Source: Lysobacterales bacterium (lineage in GTDB: Bacteria > Pseudomonadota > Gammaproteobacteria > Xanthomonadales > SZUA-5). From it: 64,000 nucleotides of DNA. Shown here in pieces: positions 43,369-52,538 of this stretch (position 1 is the first letter of the stretch; every line of letters begins with the position of its first letter). The stretch spans positions 21,650 through 85,649 of the forward strand of contig JALHRS010000013.1 of the NCBI GenBank assembly GCA_022841325.1, in the 5' to 3' direction. Made by a program: the position numbers and the translations under genes. The notes under the pieces are model-generated. The model was not told where the DNA came from, did no database searches, and saw only the letters and a list, made by a program, of their open reading frames with translations.

Positions 43369-44256
43369 TTGAACACCACGCGCACCCGGAAGTCGGATAC
43401 CGCTGTCACTGAAACCGCTGTCAAGAAAACCGCGCGCCCACGCGCCAAGACTCAGACCCAGGATGTTGCACGCACGGCTGCAACACCCGATCCCGGCAAG
43501 CCCGCAACCCGAACACCGCGTAGCACGGCGGTGACTCAGGCCGATCTGGCGCAAGCCGTGGCCTCGCAGAAGACAGTCAAGGCCCCGCCCATCGTCGCCG
43601 CGAGCACGGCGCGGAAGGCCTCCGTCGCCAAGCCTGCAACCGCCAAGGCTGCAGCTGCCAAGCCTGCGACCGGCAAGGCTGCGACCGGCAAGGCTGCAAC
43701 CGCCAAGGCTGCAACCGGCAAGGCTGCGACCGGCAAGGCTGCAACCGCCAAGGCTGCGACCGGCAAGGCTGCAACTGCCAAGCCTGCAACCGCCAAGCCC
43801 GCGACCGCCAAGGCTGCGACCGGCAAGGCTGCGACCGGCATCGCCAAGGCCGTTCCCGTTGCGGCCAAGCGCGGCGCCAAATCCGGAGCCAAGGCCGCTG
43901 AGCCGACCATCGATGTGCGCGTCCGCGACGCGGTGATTGCGCGCCTGGATTCCATGAAGGCCAACGATCTGTTGGTGATCGATGTGCGCGGCAAGACCAG
44001 CCTGACCGACTGTCTGGTGATCGCCAGCGGTACGTCTACGCGTCATGTCAAATCCATGAGCGACGAAGTGGTGGTCACGGCCAAGAATCTCGGCATATCG
44101 CCGCTGGGCGTCGAGGGCGAGCGCGAAGCCGAATGGGTGCTGGTGGATCTGGGAGACACCATTTTCCACGTCATGCTGCCGCGCACGCGCGAGTTCTATG
44201 GTCTGGAGAGATTGTGGACAGTGGGCGATGACCCGCACGTCGCCCGAACGGGCTGA
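43369..44256 (+). CDS. rsfS: Ribosomal silencing factor RsfS with Lys/Ala-rich repeat tail
   Basis: A 295-residue protein where a normal RsfS has about 105-140. The C-terminal domain (about residues 180-295; VRDAVIARLDSMKANDLLVIDV, TSLTDCLVIASGTSTRHVKSM, GEREAEWVLVDLGDTIFHVML) is a complete Iojap/RsfS fold that binds ribosomal protein L14 and blocks subunit joining. The first 180 residues are basic and of low complexity, including 14 pentapeptides of KAATG/KPATA type (residues 88-157), resembling histone-H1-like or AlgP-type tails. TTG 43369 is the start, with AGGAGG ten bases upstream. A shorter start is not evident, so the tail appears to be translated. Confidence 0.9.
   Translation: MNTTRTRKSDTAVTETAVKKTARPRAKTQTQDVARTAATPDPGKPATRTPRSTAVTQADLAQAVASQKTVKAPPIVAASTARKASVAKPATAKAAAAKPATGKAATGKAATAKAATGKAATGKAATAKAATGKAATAKPATAKPATAKAATGKAATGIAKAVPVAAKRGAKSGAKAAEPTIDVRVRDAVIARLDSMKANDLLVIDVRGKTSLTDCLVIASGTSTRHVKSMSDEVVVTAKNLGISPLGVEGEREAEWVLVDLGDTIFHVMLPRTREFYGLERLWTVGDDPHVARTG
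43630..43839 (+). repeat. In-frame 15-bp tandem repeat in rsfS (14 units)
   Basis: 210 bases of AAGGCTGCRACCGSC-type units, each coding one Lys-(Ala/Pro)-Ala-Thr-(Ala/Gly) pentapeptide; one unit reads Lys-Ala-Ala-Ala-Ala. The unit length is a multiple of three, so copy-number change would alter tail length without a frameshift. Confidence 0.9.
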
Positions 44257-44267
44257 GGCCGCCGGCG

Positions 44268-44759
44268 ATGGCCATGCAGGCCCACGTGCTGACGGTAGCC
44301 GAGCGTGCGCCTGACTGGGTGCGCCTGGGATTCGACGAGTACGCCCGGCGCCTGGCGCACAAGCTTCCCTTGCAGCTGACGGAGCTGGCCCTGGGGCCGC
44401 GCGGCAAGACCATCGACATCAAGCGCTCGATCGCCGACGAGGGCCAGCGCATGCACGCGGCCATTCCCAGGCAATCGCGGGTGATCGCGCTCGATGGTCG
44501 CGGTGAATCCTGGTCCAGCGAGGCGCTGGCCAAGCACCTCGCCGCCTGGATGATGGACGGCCGTGACCTGTGTTTTCTGATCGGTGGCCCCGACGGACTG
44601 GCGCCGCAATGCCTGATGGTGGCGCACCAGAAATGGTCGCTGGGTCCATTGACCCTGCCGCATGCGCTGGTCCGGATCGTTCTGGCCGAGCAGCTCTATC
44701 GCGCCGTCAGCATGCTCGGAAATCACCCCTATCACCGCGCCCGCCCCAGTGTGGGTTGA
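44268..44759 (+). CDS. rlmH: 23S rRNA (pseudouridine1915-N3)-methyltransferase
   Basis: A 163-residue SPOUT methyltransferase acting on helix 69 of 23S rRNA. RVIALDGRGESWSSEALAKHL and DLCFLIGGPDGLAPQCL form the knot and SAM site, and the C-terminal LPHALVRIVLAEQLYRAVSML with NHPYHR is typical. It is 11 bases after rsfS. Confidence 0.95.
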   Translation: MAMQAHVLTVAERAPDWVRLGFDEYARRLAHKLPLQLTELALGPRGKTIDIKRSIADEGQRMHAAIPRQSRVIALDGRGESWSSEALAKHLAAWMMDGRDLCFLIGGPDGLAPQCLMVAHQKWSLGPLTLPHALVRIVLAEQLYRAVSMLGNHPYHRARPSVG

Positions 44760-44777
44760 GCGGTACGGAGGCCTGCA

Positions 44778-45350
44778 GTGAGCTCGCCGCTGATCCTGGC
44801 CTCGGCCTCGCCCAGGCGCCTGGAACTGCTGCGGCAGATCGGCATCGATCCACGTGTCAGTGCCGCCGATATCGTCGAGCATCAGAGCTCGTCGGAGACG
44901 GCGGCCGAGTACAGTCGTCGGATCGCCCGCGACAAGGCGTTGGCCGTGCGCGCGCTCTTCGCAGCTGGCGATGCGTGGGTGCTGGGCGCCGACACCGAAG
45001 TCGTCGTCGACGGTCTGGCCCTGGGCAAGCCGCAGGACGCCGAAGATGCCATGCGCATGCTGCAACTGCTGTCGGGCCGCGAGCACCAGGTGCTGAGCAG
45101 CGTCGCCCTGATCGGGCCGAACTTCGACGAGGTGGTGTTGCAGAGCACGAGCGTGCGCATGGCGAGGATCGAGCCGGCGCAGATGCAGGCCTATGTGGCG
45201 TCCGGTGAGCCTTTGGGCAAGGCTGGCGCCTATGCAATCCAGGGTCGCGCAGCCTGCTTCATCGAGTCCATAGCGGGTAGCTATTCTGGCGTCATGGGAC
45301 TGCCGCTGTTCGAGACCGCTGCGCTGCTGCGGCGTGTCGGACTAATCTGA
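44778..45350 (+). CDS. maf: Maf-type nucleoside triphosphate pyrophosphatase
   Basis: A 190-residue house-cleaning pyrophosphatase of the Maf family. LILASASPRRLELLRQIG at the start, VLGADTEVVVDGLALGKPQD in the middle and KAGAYAIQGRAACFIESIAGSYSGVMGLPL near the end are the family blocks. GTG 44778 has GGAGG seven bases upstream. Confidence 0.94.
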   Translation: MSSPLILASASPRRLELLRQIGIDPRVSAADIVEHQSSSETAAEYSRRIARDKALAVRALFAAGDAWVLGADTEVVVDGLALGKPQDAEDAMRMLQLLSGREHQVLSSVALIGPNFDEVVLQSTSVRMARIEPAQMQAYVASGEPLGKAGAYAIQGRAACFIESIAGSYSGVMGLPLFETAALLRRVGLI

Positions 45351-45527
45351 ACAGGGGCGTGGATGCCGGGATCGATGCAGGGCTTGTTCAGGCCCACGAC
45401 ACTCCAGGTTCATCGAATCGCGGGTACAGTGCACAGGGCAGTCGCATGACTCCAAGCACTTGTCCGAGTGGCCGTCCCAAGCCCGCTTCCGTTATAAGCC
45501 GACCATCCAGACTGGCCATTACTCACT

Positions 45528-47000
45528 GTGTCCGAAGAAATACTGATCAATGTCACCCCGCGTGAAACGCGTGTCGCCCTCGTCGAGAACGGCATGCTGC
45601 AGGAGGTCTACATCGAGCGTGCTCGACGCCGCGGCTATGTTGGCAATATCTACAAGGGACGGGTATCCCGGGTGATGCCCGGCATGCAGGCGGCGTTCGT
45701 GGAGATCGGACTGGAGCGCACTGCATTCCTGCATGCGAACGACCTTGCCCGCATGCCCCAGGATGGTGAGCCGGCCGACGGCAACGCAGCGCCGGTGCCA
45801 TCGATCACCGAGCTGGTCCGCGAGGGTCAGGAGATCATCGTTCAGGTGGTCAAGGATCCCATTGGCAGCAAGGGTGCGCGTCTGACCACCCATCTCAGCA
45901 TTCCTTCGCGCTATCTGGTGCTGCTGCCCTACACCAGGTCCCTGGGTGTTTCGGTGCGGATCGAAGACGAGGGCGAGCGGACGCGGCTGAAAGAAACCAT
46001 GCAGGAGCTCACGGCAGAGCGTCTGCAGGGTTATATCGTGCGCACCAATGCCGAGGGCGTGGGCCGGGAACCGCTGCAGGCCGACATGGATTTCCTCGAT
46101 CGCCTGTGGCTGTCGGTGGGAGAAGACATGCAGACGGCCAGGCTTTGCGAGCGCATTTACGAAGAGCTGCCGCTGTCACTGCGGGCGCTGCGAGATTTCC
46201 TGAAGCCGCACGTGGAGAAGGTGCGCATCGATTCGCGCGAGACCTTCGACCGCGCTGTTCGGTTCACCGAGGAATTCATCCCCGAATACACCGAACGTCT
46301 GGAACATTATCCCGGTGAGCGACCCTTGTTCGATCTCTACGGCGTCGAGGACGAAATCCAGCGCGCGCTGCGCAAGGAGACGCCGCTCAAGTCCGGGGGG
46401 TATCTGATCATCGACCAGACCGAGGCGATGACCACCATCGACGTCAATACCGGCGCTTTCCTCGGCCATCGCAATCTTGAGGAAACGGTCTACAAGACCA
46501 ACCTGGAGGCGGCGCAGGCCATCGCCCGACAATTGCGGCTGCGCAACCTGGGCGGAATCATCATCATCGATTTCATCGACATGATGGACGACGAGCACAA
46601 GCGTCAGGTGCTGCGCACGCTGGAGAAGTCGCTGGCGCGCGACCACGCCAAGACCACGGTCTACGACATGTCGCCGCTGGGTCTGGTCGAGATGACACGC
46701 AAGCGCACCACCGAGAGTCTGGAGCGTCAGCTCTGCGAACCCTGCGCCGAATGCGCGGGGCGCGGAACCGTCAAGTCTGCCGAAACGGTGGGTTACGAGA
46801 TCTTCCGCGAGATCACCCGGGCGGTGCGCCAGTTCGAAGCCCGCAGTGTGCTGGTGCTGGCGCCGCCGGCGGTGGTGCAGCGGGTGCTGGATGAGGAGTC
46901 GGCAGCCCTGGTTGAGCTCGAGACCTTCATCGGCAAGCCGATCCGCTTCCAGCCGGAAGAGCAGTATTCGCCCGAGCAGTACGACGTGGTGGTGCTGTGA
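45528..47000 (+). CDS. rng: Ribonuclease G
   Basis: A 490-residue endoribonuclease that processes rRNA 5' ends and mRNA. The S1 domain (about residues 35-125; GNIYKGRVSRVMPGMQAAFVEIG) precedes the RNase E/G catalytic core, whose acidic residues are in TIDVNTGAFLGHRNLEETV and IIIDFIDMMDDEHK. The zinc-link Cys pair is seen in LCEPCAECAGRG. GTG 45528 gives the conserved start. yhdP follows after 22 bases. Confidence 0.95.
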   Translation: MSEEILINVTPRETRVALVENGMLQEVYIERARRRGYVGNIYKGRVSRVMPGMQAAFVEIGLERTAFLHANDLARMPQDGEPADGNAAPVPSITELVREGQEIIVQVVKDPIGSKGARLTTHLSIPSRYLVLLPYTRSLGVSVRIEDEGERTRLKETMQELTAERLQGYIVRTNAEGVGREPLQADMDFLDRLWLSVGEDMQTARLCERIYEELPLSLRALRDFLKPHVEKVRIDSRETFDRAVRFTEEFIPEYTERLEHYPGERPLFDLYGVEDEIQRALRKETPLKSGGYLIIDQTEAMTTIDVNTGAFLGHRNLEETVYKTNLEAAQAIARQLRLRNLGGIIIIDFIDMMDDEHKRQVLRTLEKSLARDHAKTTVYDMSPLGLVEMTRKRTTESLERQLCEPCAECAGRGTVKSAETVGYEIFREITRAVRQFEARSVLVLAPPAVVQRVLDEESAALVELETFIGKPIRFQPEEQYSPEQYDVVVL

Positions 47001-47022
47001 GATTGACCCTCGGGGACGAGGC

Positions 47023-50000
47023 GTGAAACCGGCGCAGCGCCGTTGGCGCCGCTTGCGGCGCTGGACCCTGATGACGATTGCCGCGGGCCTGATCGGGGCA
47101 GCAGGACTGCTGGCCTGCGCCAGGCTGTTGTTGCCGTGGCTGGTCAGTTCGCCCGAAGTCGTGGCTGCCTGGCTCGGCGACCGGATCGGCCGCGAGGTGC
47201 AGCTAGGCTCGGTATCGGCCCACTGGGATGGTCCGGGTCCGGTGCTGGAACTGGGTGGACTGAGAATCTTCGACAAGTCCGGTGGCGAGACCGCCATCAG
47301 TCTCGCCCGTGCCCGGGTGCAGGTCGACATCTATGCCTGGCTGTGGCCCGGCCGTCATCTGATCCGTGACTTCCTTTTGGTCGACGCCCGCATCGAGTTG
47401 ATCCGGGAAAGCAGCGGCGTCATCTCGGTGGGGGGCTTCGGCGGCTCGGCGGCCCGTGCCGATGGCATGGGTGACTGGCTGGCCACCGTCGGTCATGTCG
47501 GCTTGACCGGTGGTCAGGTCGGTTTCGTCGACCGCGCCAGCGGCGCCGAACTGGAGCTTGATCAGGTCGAGTTGCGCCTGCGCCAGACCGGGAGTGGATT
47601 GAGTCTGGCGCTGTTGCGTCGCAGTCACGATGGCAGCGGGCACCTGCGCGTGGTCCTGGAAAATCAGGGTACGCTGCAGTGGCCGCCCAGCCATGCCGAG
47701 TTGTACCTGGAAGCCGAACAGTTCCCGGTGTCGGATCTGGCTGGGCTCGGCCGGGCTCTGGGGATGGTTCTGGAGGATGGCCGGCTCGACGGTCGGCAGT
47801 GGAGCAGTTGGCGCGAGGGGCAGTTGCAGAGCACGCAGGGCGACTGGCTGGCTGAGAATCTGGTGCTCACGGCGCCGGGATTTGATCTGCCCAAGACGGG
47901 TTATGTGGCGCCGAATCTGCATCTGCCGGAAGGCCGGTTGCTGTTGCAGGGTCAGCGCGAGACCAAAGGGCTGACCCTGGACCTGCGTTTTGGCGACGGG
48001 CTGCAGGCCGCCGACCTGAATGCCGAGATCAGCGCCCGACTGGACGCTTCCGGAACCTGGCAGGCGCGTGCCAGCCGATTGCCGGTGGCATTGGCTGGCG
48101 CTCTGGTGCAGCTGGCGCAGGCAGCGCCGGAAGATCTACGGTCCGCTGTCTATTCCTCGCAGCCCGATGGAGAGCTGGCGGAGCTGAGTGGCAGCTGGAG
48201 CCCGGATGGCTGGCAGCTGCATGCCGATCTCAACCAGTTGCGCACGCGTTCCGGCGCCGCCCGCTCGCTGCGACTGGAAGGCGTCGATGCCACCGTCCAT
48301 GCCGACGCCCAGGGCATGGTGCTGCGGATCGACCGGGTTCCGGTCCGGTATTCAATCCCCGGCGTATTCCGGGAGGCCATTGAATTCACGGAGCTGGAAC
48401 TGCTGCTCGGTGCCGCGAAGCGCGACGGCGTCTGGGTGATGGAAGTGCCATCCGCACATGTGCAGGGCGAGGGCTACAGTGCGGATCTGCAGCTGCGGCT
48501 GGACATGGATCCGCAGGCCGGTCCGGTGTTGCAGATCAATGCCCATGTTCCGGGCGCCGAGATCGAGGCCGCCAAGGCCTTCTGGACCATCAACAAGATG
48601 CCGCCCAAGACCGTGGCGTGGCTGGATCGTGCATTGGGCGCCGGCAGGGTCACGCGCGGTGATGTGGTTTTTCGCGGACCGGTGAAGAGCTGGCCTTTTG
48701 TCGGCAATGAGGGGCGATTTGAAGCCCGCTTTGAGGTCGCCGGGGCTGATCTCGATTACCACGCCGACTGGCCGAGCGCCAGCGGCGTCAGTGCCGACGC
48801 CGCCTTCATCAACAACAGCCTGGTGGCGTACAGCGCTACCGGCGAGTTGCTCGGGAACCGGGTGGTCTCGGGCAGCGGCGGCATCGCCAGTCTCAAGGAC
48901 CCGGTCCTGCAATTGAGCCTTGCCGGCGAGGGCGATGCCGGCAACTGGCTGCGTTTCCTCAAATCCACGCCGTTGCAGCGCAGCTACGGCAATGTCCTGT
49001 TCGGCATGAGCATGGCCGGCCCGGCTGACGTGGCGGCGCAGTTCAGCATCCCCTTGCGCAAGGATCTGGAGCCCGGCAGCCTGGCCGGCCAGGTGCAACT
49101 CCACGGCGTGCAGTTTCTGGACACCAAATGGGATCTGGACTACGCCGACGTCCGCGGCCACGCCGACTACAGCTCGACCGGTTTTCAGGCTGGCGACCTG
49201 CAGCTGAATCTGGCGGGCGAAGCGGCCCGGCTGTCGCTGGCGGTGGGCAGTTTCTGCGCTGACCCACAGCAGCAACTGGAGGCCGGCATGACTGGAACGC
49301 TGTCGGCGCAGGCGCTGTTCGGTCATCAGGAGCAGCTGACTTCCTTGCTCAACCAGATCAGCGGTCGCGCTGACTGGCAGGCCGCACTCAATGTGCCGCG
49401 TGCAGCTGCTCGAAGCTCCGGCGCCCGCAGTCTGCTGCGCTACCAGACCGATCTGGCCGGCATCGCCATCGCCCTGCCCCGGCCACTGGGCAAGACCGCA
49501 GATTCGGCTCTGCCGCTGGCAGTGGAGATTGAACTTCCGGCCGCCGAGGGCGTGGCGCCTGTTCTGCACATGGATATTGGTACACAGGCGCGCCTGCATG
49601 CCGCGCTCGGCACGCGGGATTCCGATTTCCACGGTCAGCTGCAGCTCGGTGCCGAGACTCCGCAGGATCTGCCGACGCGCGGATTACGCGTCACCGGCGC
49701 TTCGCCCGATGTCGATCTGCCCGGCTGGATGGGCTGGATTTTTGGCGGCCCGTCGGGGGCTCTGGCAGATTCGGTGTTGAGCGATCTGGACCTCAGCATC
49801 GGCGATCAGGGCGACCGGCTGCAGCTGGATCGCAGCGAGGGGCCCTGGCAGTTGCGGGTCCAGGGTCCCACGGCCGAGGGAACGGTGAGATTCGAAAGCG
49901 CAGAGGGTCGGGCGGCGGCCGTGGTCGCCGAATTCGATCATCTGTATCTGCCGGAACCGGAAGATGGCGCCGCCAATCTGGCCTTGACCCCGGCCATGGT

Positions 50001-50862
50001 GCCTACGCTGCATTTCCGGGTGCGAGATCTGCGGGTGGGTGAGGCCAGGCTGGGCGAGGCCAGGCTGGAAGCCTTCGCCAGCCCCGAAGGCTTGCGGGTG
50101 GATTTGCTGGAGTCGCGCTCGCCGGACATGGAAATCCATGCCAGCGGTGACTGGCGGAGCACAGCCGCAGGGGCCGAGTCGCGTTTCAAGATTCGCATGG
50201 TGTCCGAAGATCTGGGCCGGATGATGAGCAGTCTCGGTTTTGGCGGCGTCATTGCCGGCGGCCAGACCCTGGCGCAGATCGACGCCCGCTGGCGCGGCGC
50301 GCCCTTTGCATTTGCGCTGGAGCGGCTGACCGGAACCATCGATATCTCGGTCGGGCAGGGGCGCTTCCTCGATGTGGATCCGGGCGCAGGCCGAATTTTC
50401 GGCTTGCTCAGCCTGCGTGAGCTGCCGCGTCGCCTGACCCTCGATTTCCGCGATCTGTTTCAGAGCGGCATGAGTTTCGATCGTATCGAAGGACGGTTCC
50501 AGCTTGCCGATGGCAATGCCTGGACTGAAAACCTGACCGTGCGCGGACCGGCGGCCGACATCCTGATCATTGGCCGCACCGGTCTTGCTTCCCGTGACTA
50601 CGATCAGCAGGTCATGGTGGCCCCGAGGATGTCCGGTGTGCTGCCGGTGATTGGCGGGCTGGCCGCGGGCCCTGTGGGCGCCGCTGCCGGTTTTCTTGCC
50701 CAGGGCATGGTGCAGCAGGATGGCGACATCGAGAAGTCCTCGCGCGTGCACTACAGCGTCGCCGGGTCCTGGGAAAAGCCGGTGGTCGCAAGATTGACGC
50801 CGGTGCGACCGGACGCGCCACCACGGCGACGGCGCAACGAAGCAGCCGACGAGGCCGGGTGA
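47023..50862 (+). CDS. yhdP: YhdP family AsmA-like envelope protein
   Basis: A 1279-residue protein anchored by one N-terminal membrane helix (TIAAGLIGAAGLLACARLLLP) with a long periplasmic region of repeating beta strands. N-terminal WLGDRIGREVQLGSVSAHWDGPGPVLELGGL and the C-terminal GRIFGLLSLRELPRRLTLDF with VRGPAADILIIGRTGL are the conserved YhdP blocks. The family is thought to carry phospholipids to the outer membrane. GTG 47023 was chosen over a longer frame that begins inside rng. The rng-yhdP order is conserved in related bacteria (recalled). Confidence 0.93.
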   Translation: MKPAQRRWRRLRRWTLMTIAAGLIGAAGLLACARLLLPWLVSSPEVVAAWLGDRIGREVQLGSVSAHWDGPGPVLELGGLRIFDKSGGETAISLARARVQVDIYAWLWPGRHLIRDFLLVDARIELIRESSGVISVGGFGGSAARADGMGDWLATVGHVGLTGGQVGFVDRASGAELELDQVELRLRQTGSGLSLALLRRSHDGSGHLRVVLENQGTLQWPPSHAELYLEAEQFPVSDLAGLGRALGMVLEDGRLDGRQWSSWREGQLQSTQGDWLAENLVLTAPGFDLPKTGYVAPNLHLPEGRLLLQGQRETKGLTLDLRFGDGLQAADLNAEISARLDASGTWQARASRLPVALAGALVQLAQAAPEDLRSAVYSSQPDGELAELSGSWSPDGWQLHADLNQLRTRSGAARSLRLEGVDATVHADAQGMVLRIDRVPVRYSIPGVFREAIEFTELELLLGAAKRDGVWVMEVPSAHVQGEGYSADLQLRLDMDPQAGPVLQINAHVPGAEIEAAKAFWTINKMPPKTVAWLDRALGAGRVTRGDVVFRGPVKSWPFVGNEGRFEARFEVAGADLDYHADWPSASGVSADAAFINNSLVAYSATGELLGNRVVSGSGGIASLKDPVLQLSLAGEGDAGNWLRFLKSTPLQRSYGNVLFGMSMAGPADVAAQFSIPLRKDLEPGSLAGQVQLHGVQFLDTKWDLDYADVRGHADYSSTGFQAGDLQLNLAGEAARLSLAVGSFCADPQQQLEAGMTGTLSAQALFGHQEQLTSLLNQISGRADWQAALNVPRAAARSSGARSLLRYQTDLAGIAIALPRPLGKTADSALPLAVEIELPAAEGVAPVLHMDIGTQARLHAALGTRDSDFHGQLQLGAETPQDLPTRGLRVTGASPDVDLPGWMGWIFGGPSGALADSVLSDLDLSIGDQGDRLQLDRSEGPWQLRVQGPTAEGTVRFESAEGRAAAVVAEFDHLYLPEPEDGAANLALTPAMVPTLHFRVRDLRVGEARLGEARLEAFASPEGLRVDLLESRSPDMEIHASGDWRSTAAGAESRFKIRMVSEDLGRMMSSLGFGGVIAGGQTLAQIDARWRGAPFAFALERLTGTIDISVGQGRFLDVDPGAGRIFGLLSLRELPRRLTLDFRDLFQSGMSFDRIEGRFQLADGNAWTENLTVRGPAADILIIGRTGLASRDYDQQVMVAPRMSGVLPVIGGLAAGPVGAAAGFLAQGMVQQDGDIEKSSRVHYSVAGSWEKPVVARLTPVRPDAPPRRRRNEAADEAG

Positions 50863-50949
50863 CCACTGATGATCGAGTGGGTTAGTCTGATAATGGCGTC
50901 ACACTGGTGAGGTACCCCAGCGGGGGACATTTGATTCGATTGAAGGTCC

Positions 50950-51747
50950 ATGATTGATCTGCACTGTCATATCCTGCCGGGCATTGATGACGGCGCACCG
51001 GACCTGGAAACGGCGCTGGCCATGGCCCGGATAGCCTGTGCCGATGGCATCACCGTGACCGCGTGCACGCCGCATATCTATCCCGGCCTGTACGAGAACA
51101 ACGCGGTCGGCATCCGCAAGGCCATCGTGGCGCTGCAGCAGGCCCTCGATGAAGCTGGCATTCCGTTGCGACTGGTTCAAGGCGCCGACGTGCACCTGAC
51201 CCCGGACCTGCTCGCGGGCTTGCGGGCCGATCTCATACCCAGCCTCAACGGCACCCGCTACTTCCTGCTGGAACCGCCGCATCATGTGGCCCCGCCGCGC
51301 TTCGAGGAGAACGTCTTCGGTCTGCTGGCGAACGGCTATGTGCCGGTAATCACCCATCCGGAGCGGCTGACCTGGATCGAGGATCACTATCCGATGTTCC
51401 TGCGCCTGGCCAGGGCGGGGGCCTGGCTGCAGATCACCGCCGGGGCACTGGTTGGGCGATTCGGCAAGCGTCCCAGATACTGGTCGCAGCGATTGCTCGA
51501 TGAGGGACCGGTACACATCATCGCCAGTGATGCCCATAGCCCCAATCGGCGGCCACCGCTGATGGCCGAGGCCCGGGTGGCGGCGGCCCGTCAGGTCGGA
51601 GAAGCCGAAGCCTGGGCGCTGGTTCGGGACCGGCCGGCGGGCGTGCTCAGGAACTGGCGTCCCGAGCGCCTGACCCCGGCGCTCGATACTGCCCCGGCAA
51701 AGCCTAGTGCGGTCAACTTTGTGCGGCGATGGCTGTCGCGTCGATAA
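50950..51747 (+). CDS. PHP-family protein tyrosine phosphatase of CpsB/YwqE type
   Basis: A 265-residue metal-dependent phosphatase. DLHCHILPGIDDGAPDLETA has the first HxH ligands, ACTPHIYPG the next His, VITHPERLTW another, and IIASDAHSPNRRPP the closing Asp-His. CpsB-type phosphatases dephosphorylate the Wzc-like tyrosine kinase encoded two genes later and thus set polysaccharide chain length. It starts the exopolysaccharide operon; the 87-base leader upstream contains GATAAT but no clear -35. Confidence 0.88.
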   Translation: MIDLHCHILPGIDDGAPDLETALAMARIACADGITVTACTPHIYPGLYENNAVGIRKAIVALQQALDEAGIPLRLVQGADVHLTPDLLAGLRADLIPSLNGTRYFLLEPPHHVAPPRFEENVFGLLANGYVPVITHPERLTWIEDHYPMFLRLARAGAWLQITAGALVGRFGKRPRYWSQRLLDEGPVHIIASDAHSPNRRPPLMAEARVAAARQVGEAEAWALVRDRPAGVLRNWRPERLTPALDTAPAKPSAVNFVRRWLSRR

Positions 51748-51778
51748 TGCGGCGCTTATGTGGATGGAGAGGGTAGGA

Positions 51779-52498
51779 ATGCGTTTGCCAGTCAGAGTGC
51801 TTGTTGCCGTTTCGCTGATGTCCTTGGCGGCCTGTGCCAGTGATGGAACCCGCGACGTCCGAGAGGGTCGGGCGCGGATGGTGACCACCACTGACCAGCT
51901 GCAACCGCCCGACACCACGACGGCCAGTGGCGCCTACGAGGGCCTTTCCGAGTATCGCATCGGCGCTCAGGACGTCATTGATGTCGCGGTTTACCAGTTG
52001 CCCGACCTGACACGATCGGTGCGGGTCAACTCCAAGGGCATGATCTCGCTGCCTTTGCTCGGCCCGATTGAAGCCGGGGGCAAGACCGTGCCCGAGCTGG
52101 AAGCCGACATTACCCAGTTGCTGGCAGAGGATTTTCTTCAGAATCCGCAGGTGACGGTTTTTGTGCGGGAGTACACCAGCCAGCGGATCACGGTCGAGGG
52201 TGCGGTCAAGTCCCCCGGCATCTACCCCTTGAGCGGTCGTACCAGCCTGTTGCAGGCCATCGTCATTGCCGGTGGGGTCACGGAATATGCCAATCCGCGT
52301 GGCATCATTGTGTTCCGGGTCATCGAGGGCAAACGCATGGCCGCCGTTTTTGATCTGCGGGACATCCGCGGCGGAAACGCCGAGGACCCGCAGGTCTATG
52401 GCGATGATCTGATCGTGATTGACGAATCGGGTTCCAAGTCCGCCTGGCGTTCCCTGCTGCAGACGATGCCAGTGCTCGGGATGTTCCGGATTCTTTAG
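51779..52498 (+). CDS. Wza-type polysaccharide export lipoprotein
   Basis: A 239-residue outer-membrane polysaccharide export protein. The lipobox is SLAAC (signal LPVRVLVAVSLMSLAACASDG). The poly-export domain (YRIGAQDVIDVAVYQLPDLTRSVRVNSKGMISLPLLGPIEAGGKT) and one SLBB domain (ITVEGAVKSPGIYPLSGRTSLLQAIVIAGGV) follow. ATG 51779 is chosen because GGAGAGG lies six bases upstream and the signal peptide starts there. It is 40 bases upstream of the tyrosine kinase gene. Confidence 0.9.
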   Translation: MRLPVRVLVAVSLMSLAACASDGTRDVREGRARMVTTTDQLQPPDTTTASGAYEGLSEYRIGAQDVIDVAVYQLPDLTRSVRVNSKGMISLPLLGPIEAGGKTVPELEADITQLLAEDFLQNPQVTVFVREYTSQRITVEGAVKSPGIYPLSGRTSLLQAIVIAGGVTEYANPRGIIVFRVIEGKRMAAVFDLRDIRGGNAEDPQVYGDDLIVIDESGSKSAWRSLLQTMPVLGMFRIL

Positions 52499-52538
52499 TC
52501 AAGTTGCCCGCAAGCGGGCAACCCTCCAGGAGTAATAC

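Noticed and set aside
43536..43994. Minus-strand repetitive frames across the rsfS repeat
   Set aside because: They are antisense translations of the 15-bp repeat.
46846..47022. Extension of yhdP upstream into rng
   Set aside because: The added residues are an out-of-frame reading of rng; GTG 47023 precedes the membrane anchor and lies after the rng stop.
48352..49632. A 426-codon minus-strand frame opposite yhdP
   Set aside because: Shadow frame with no motif.
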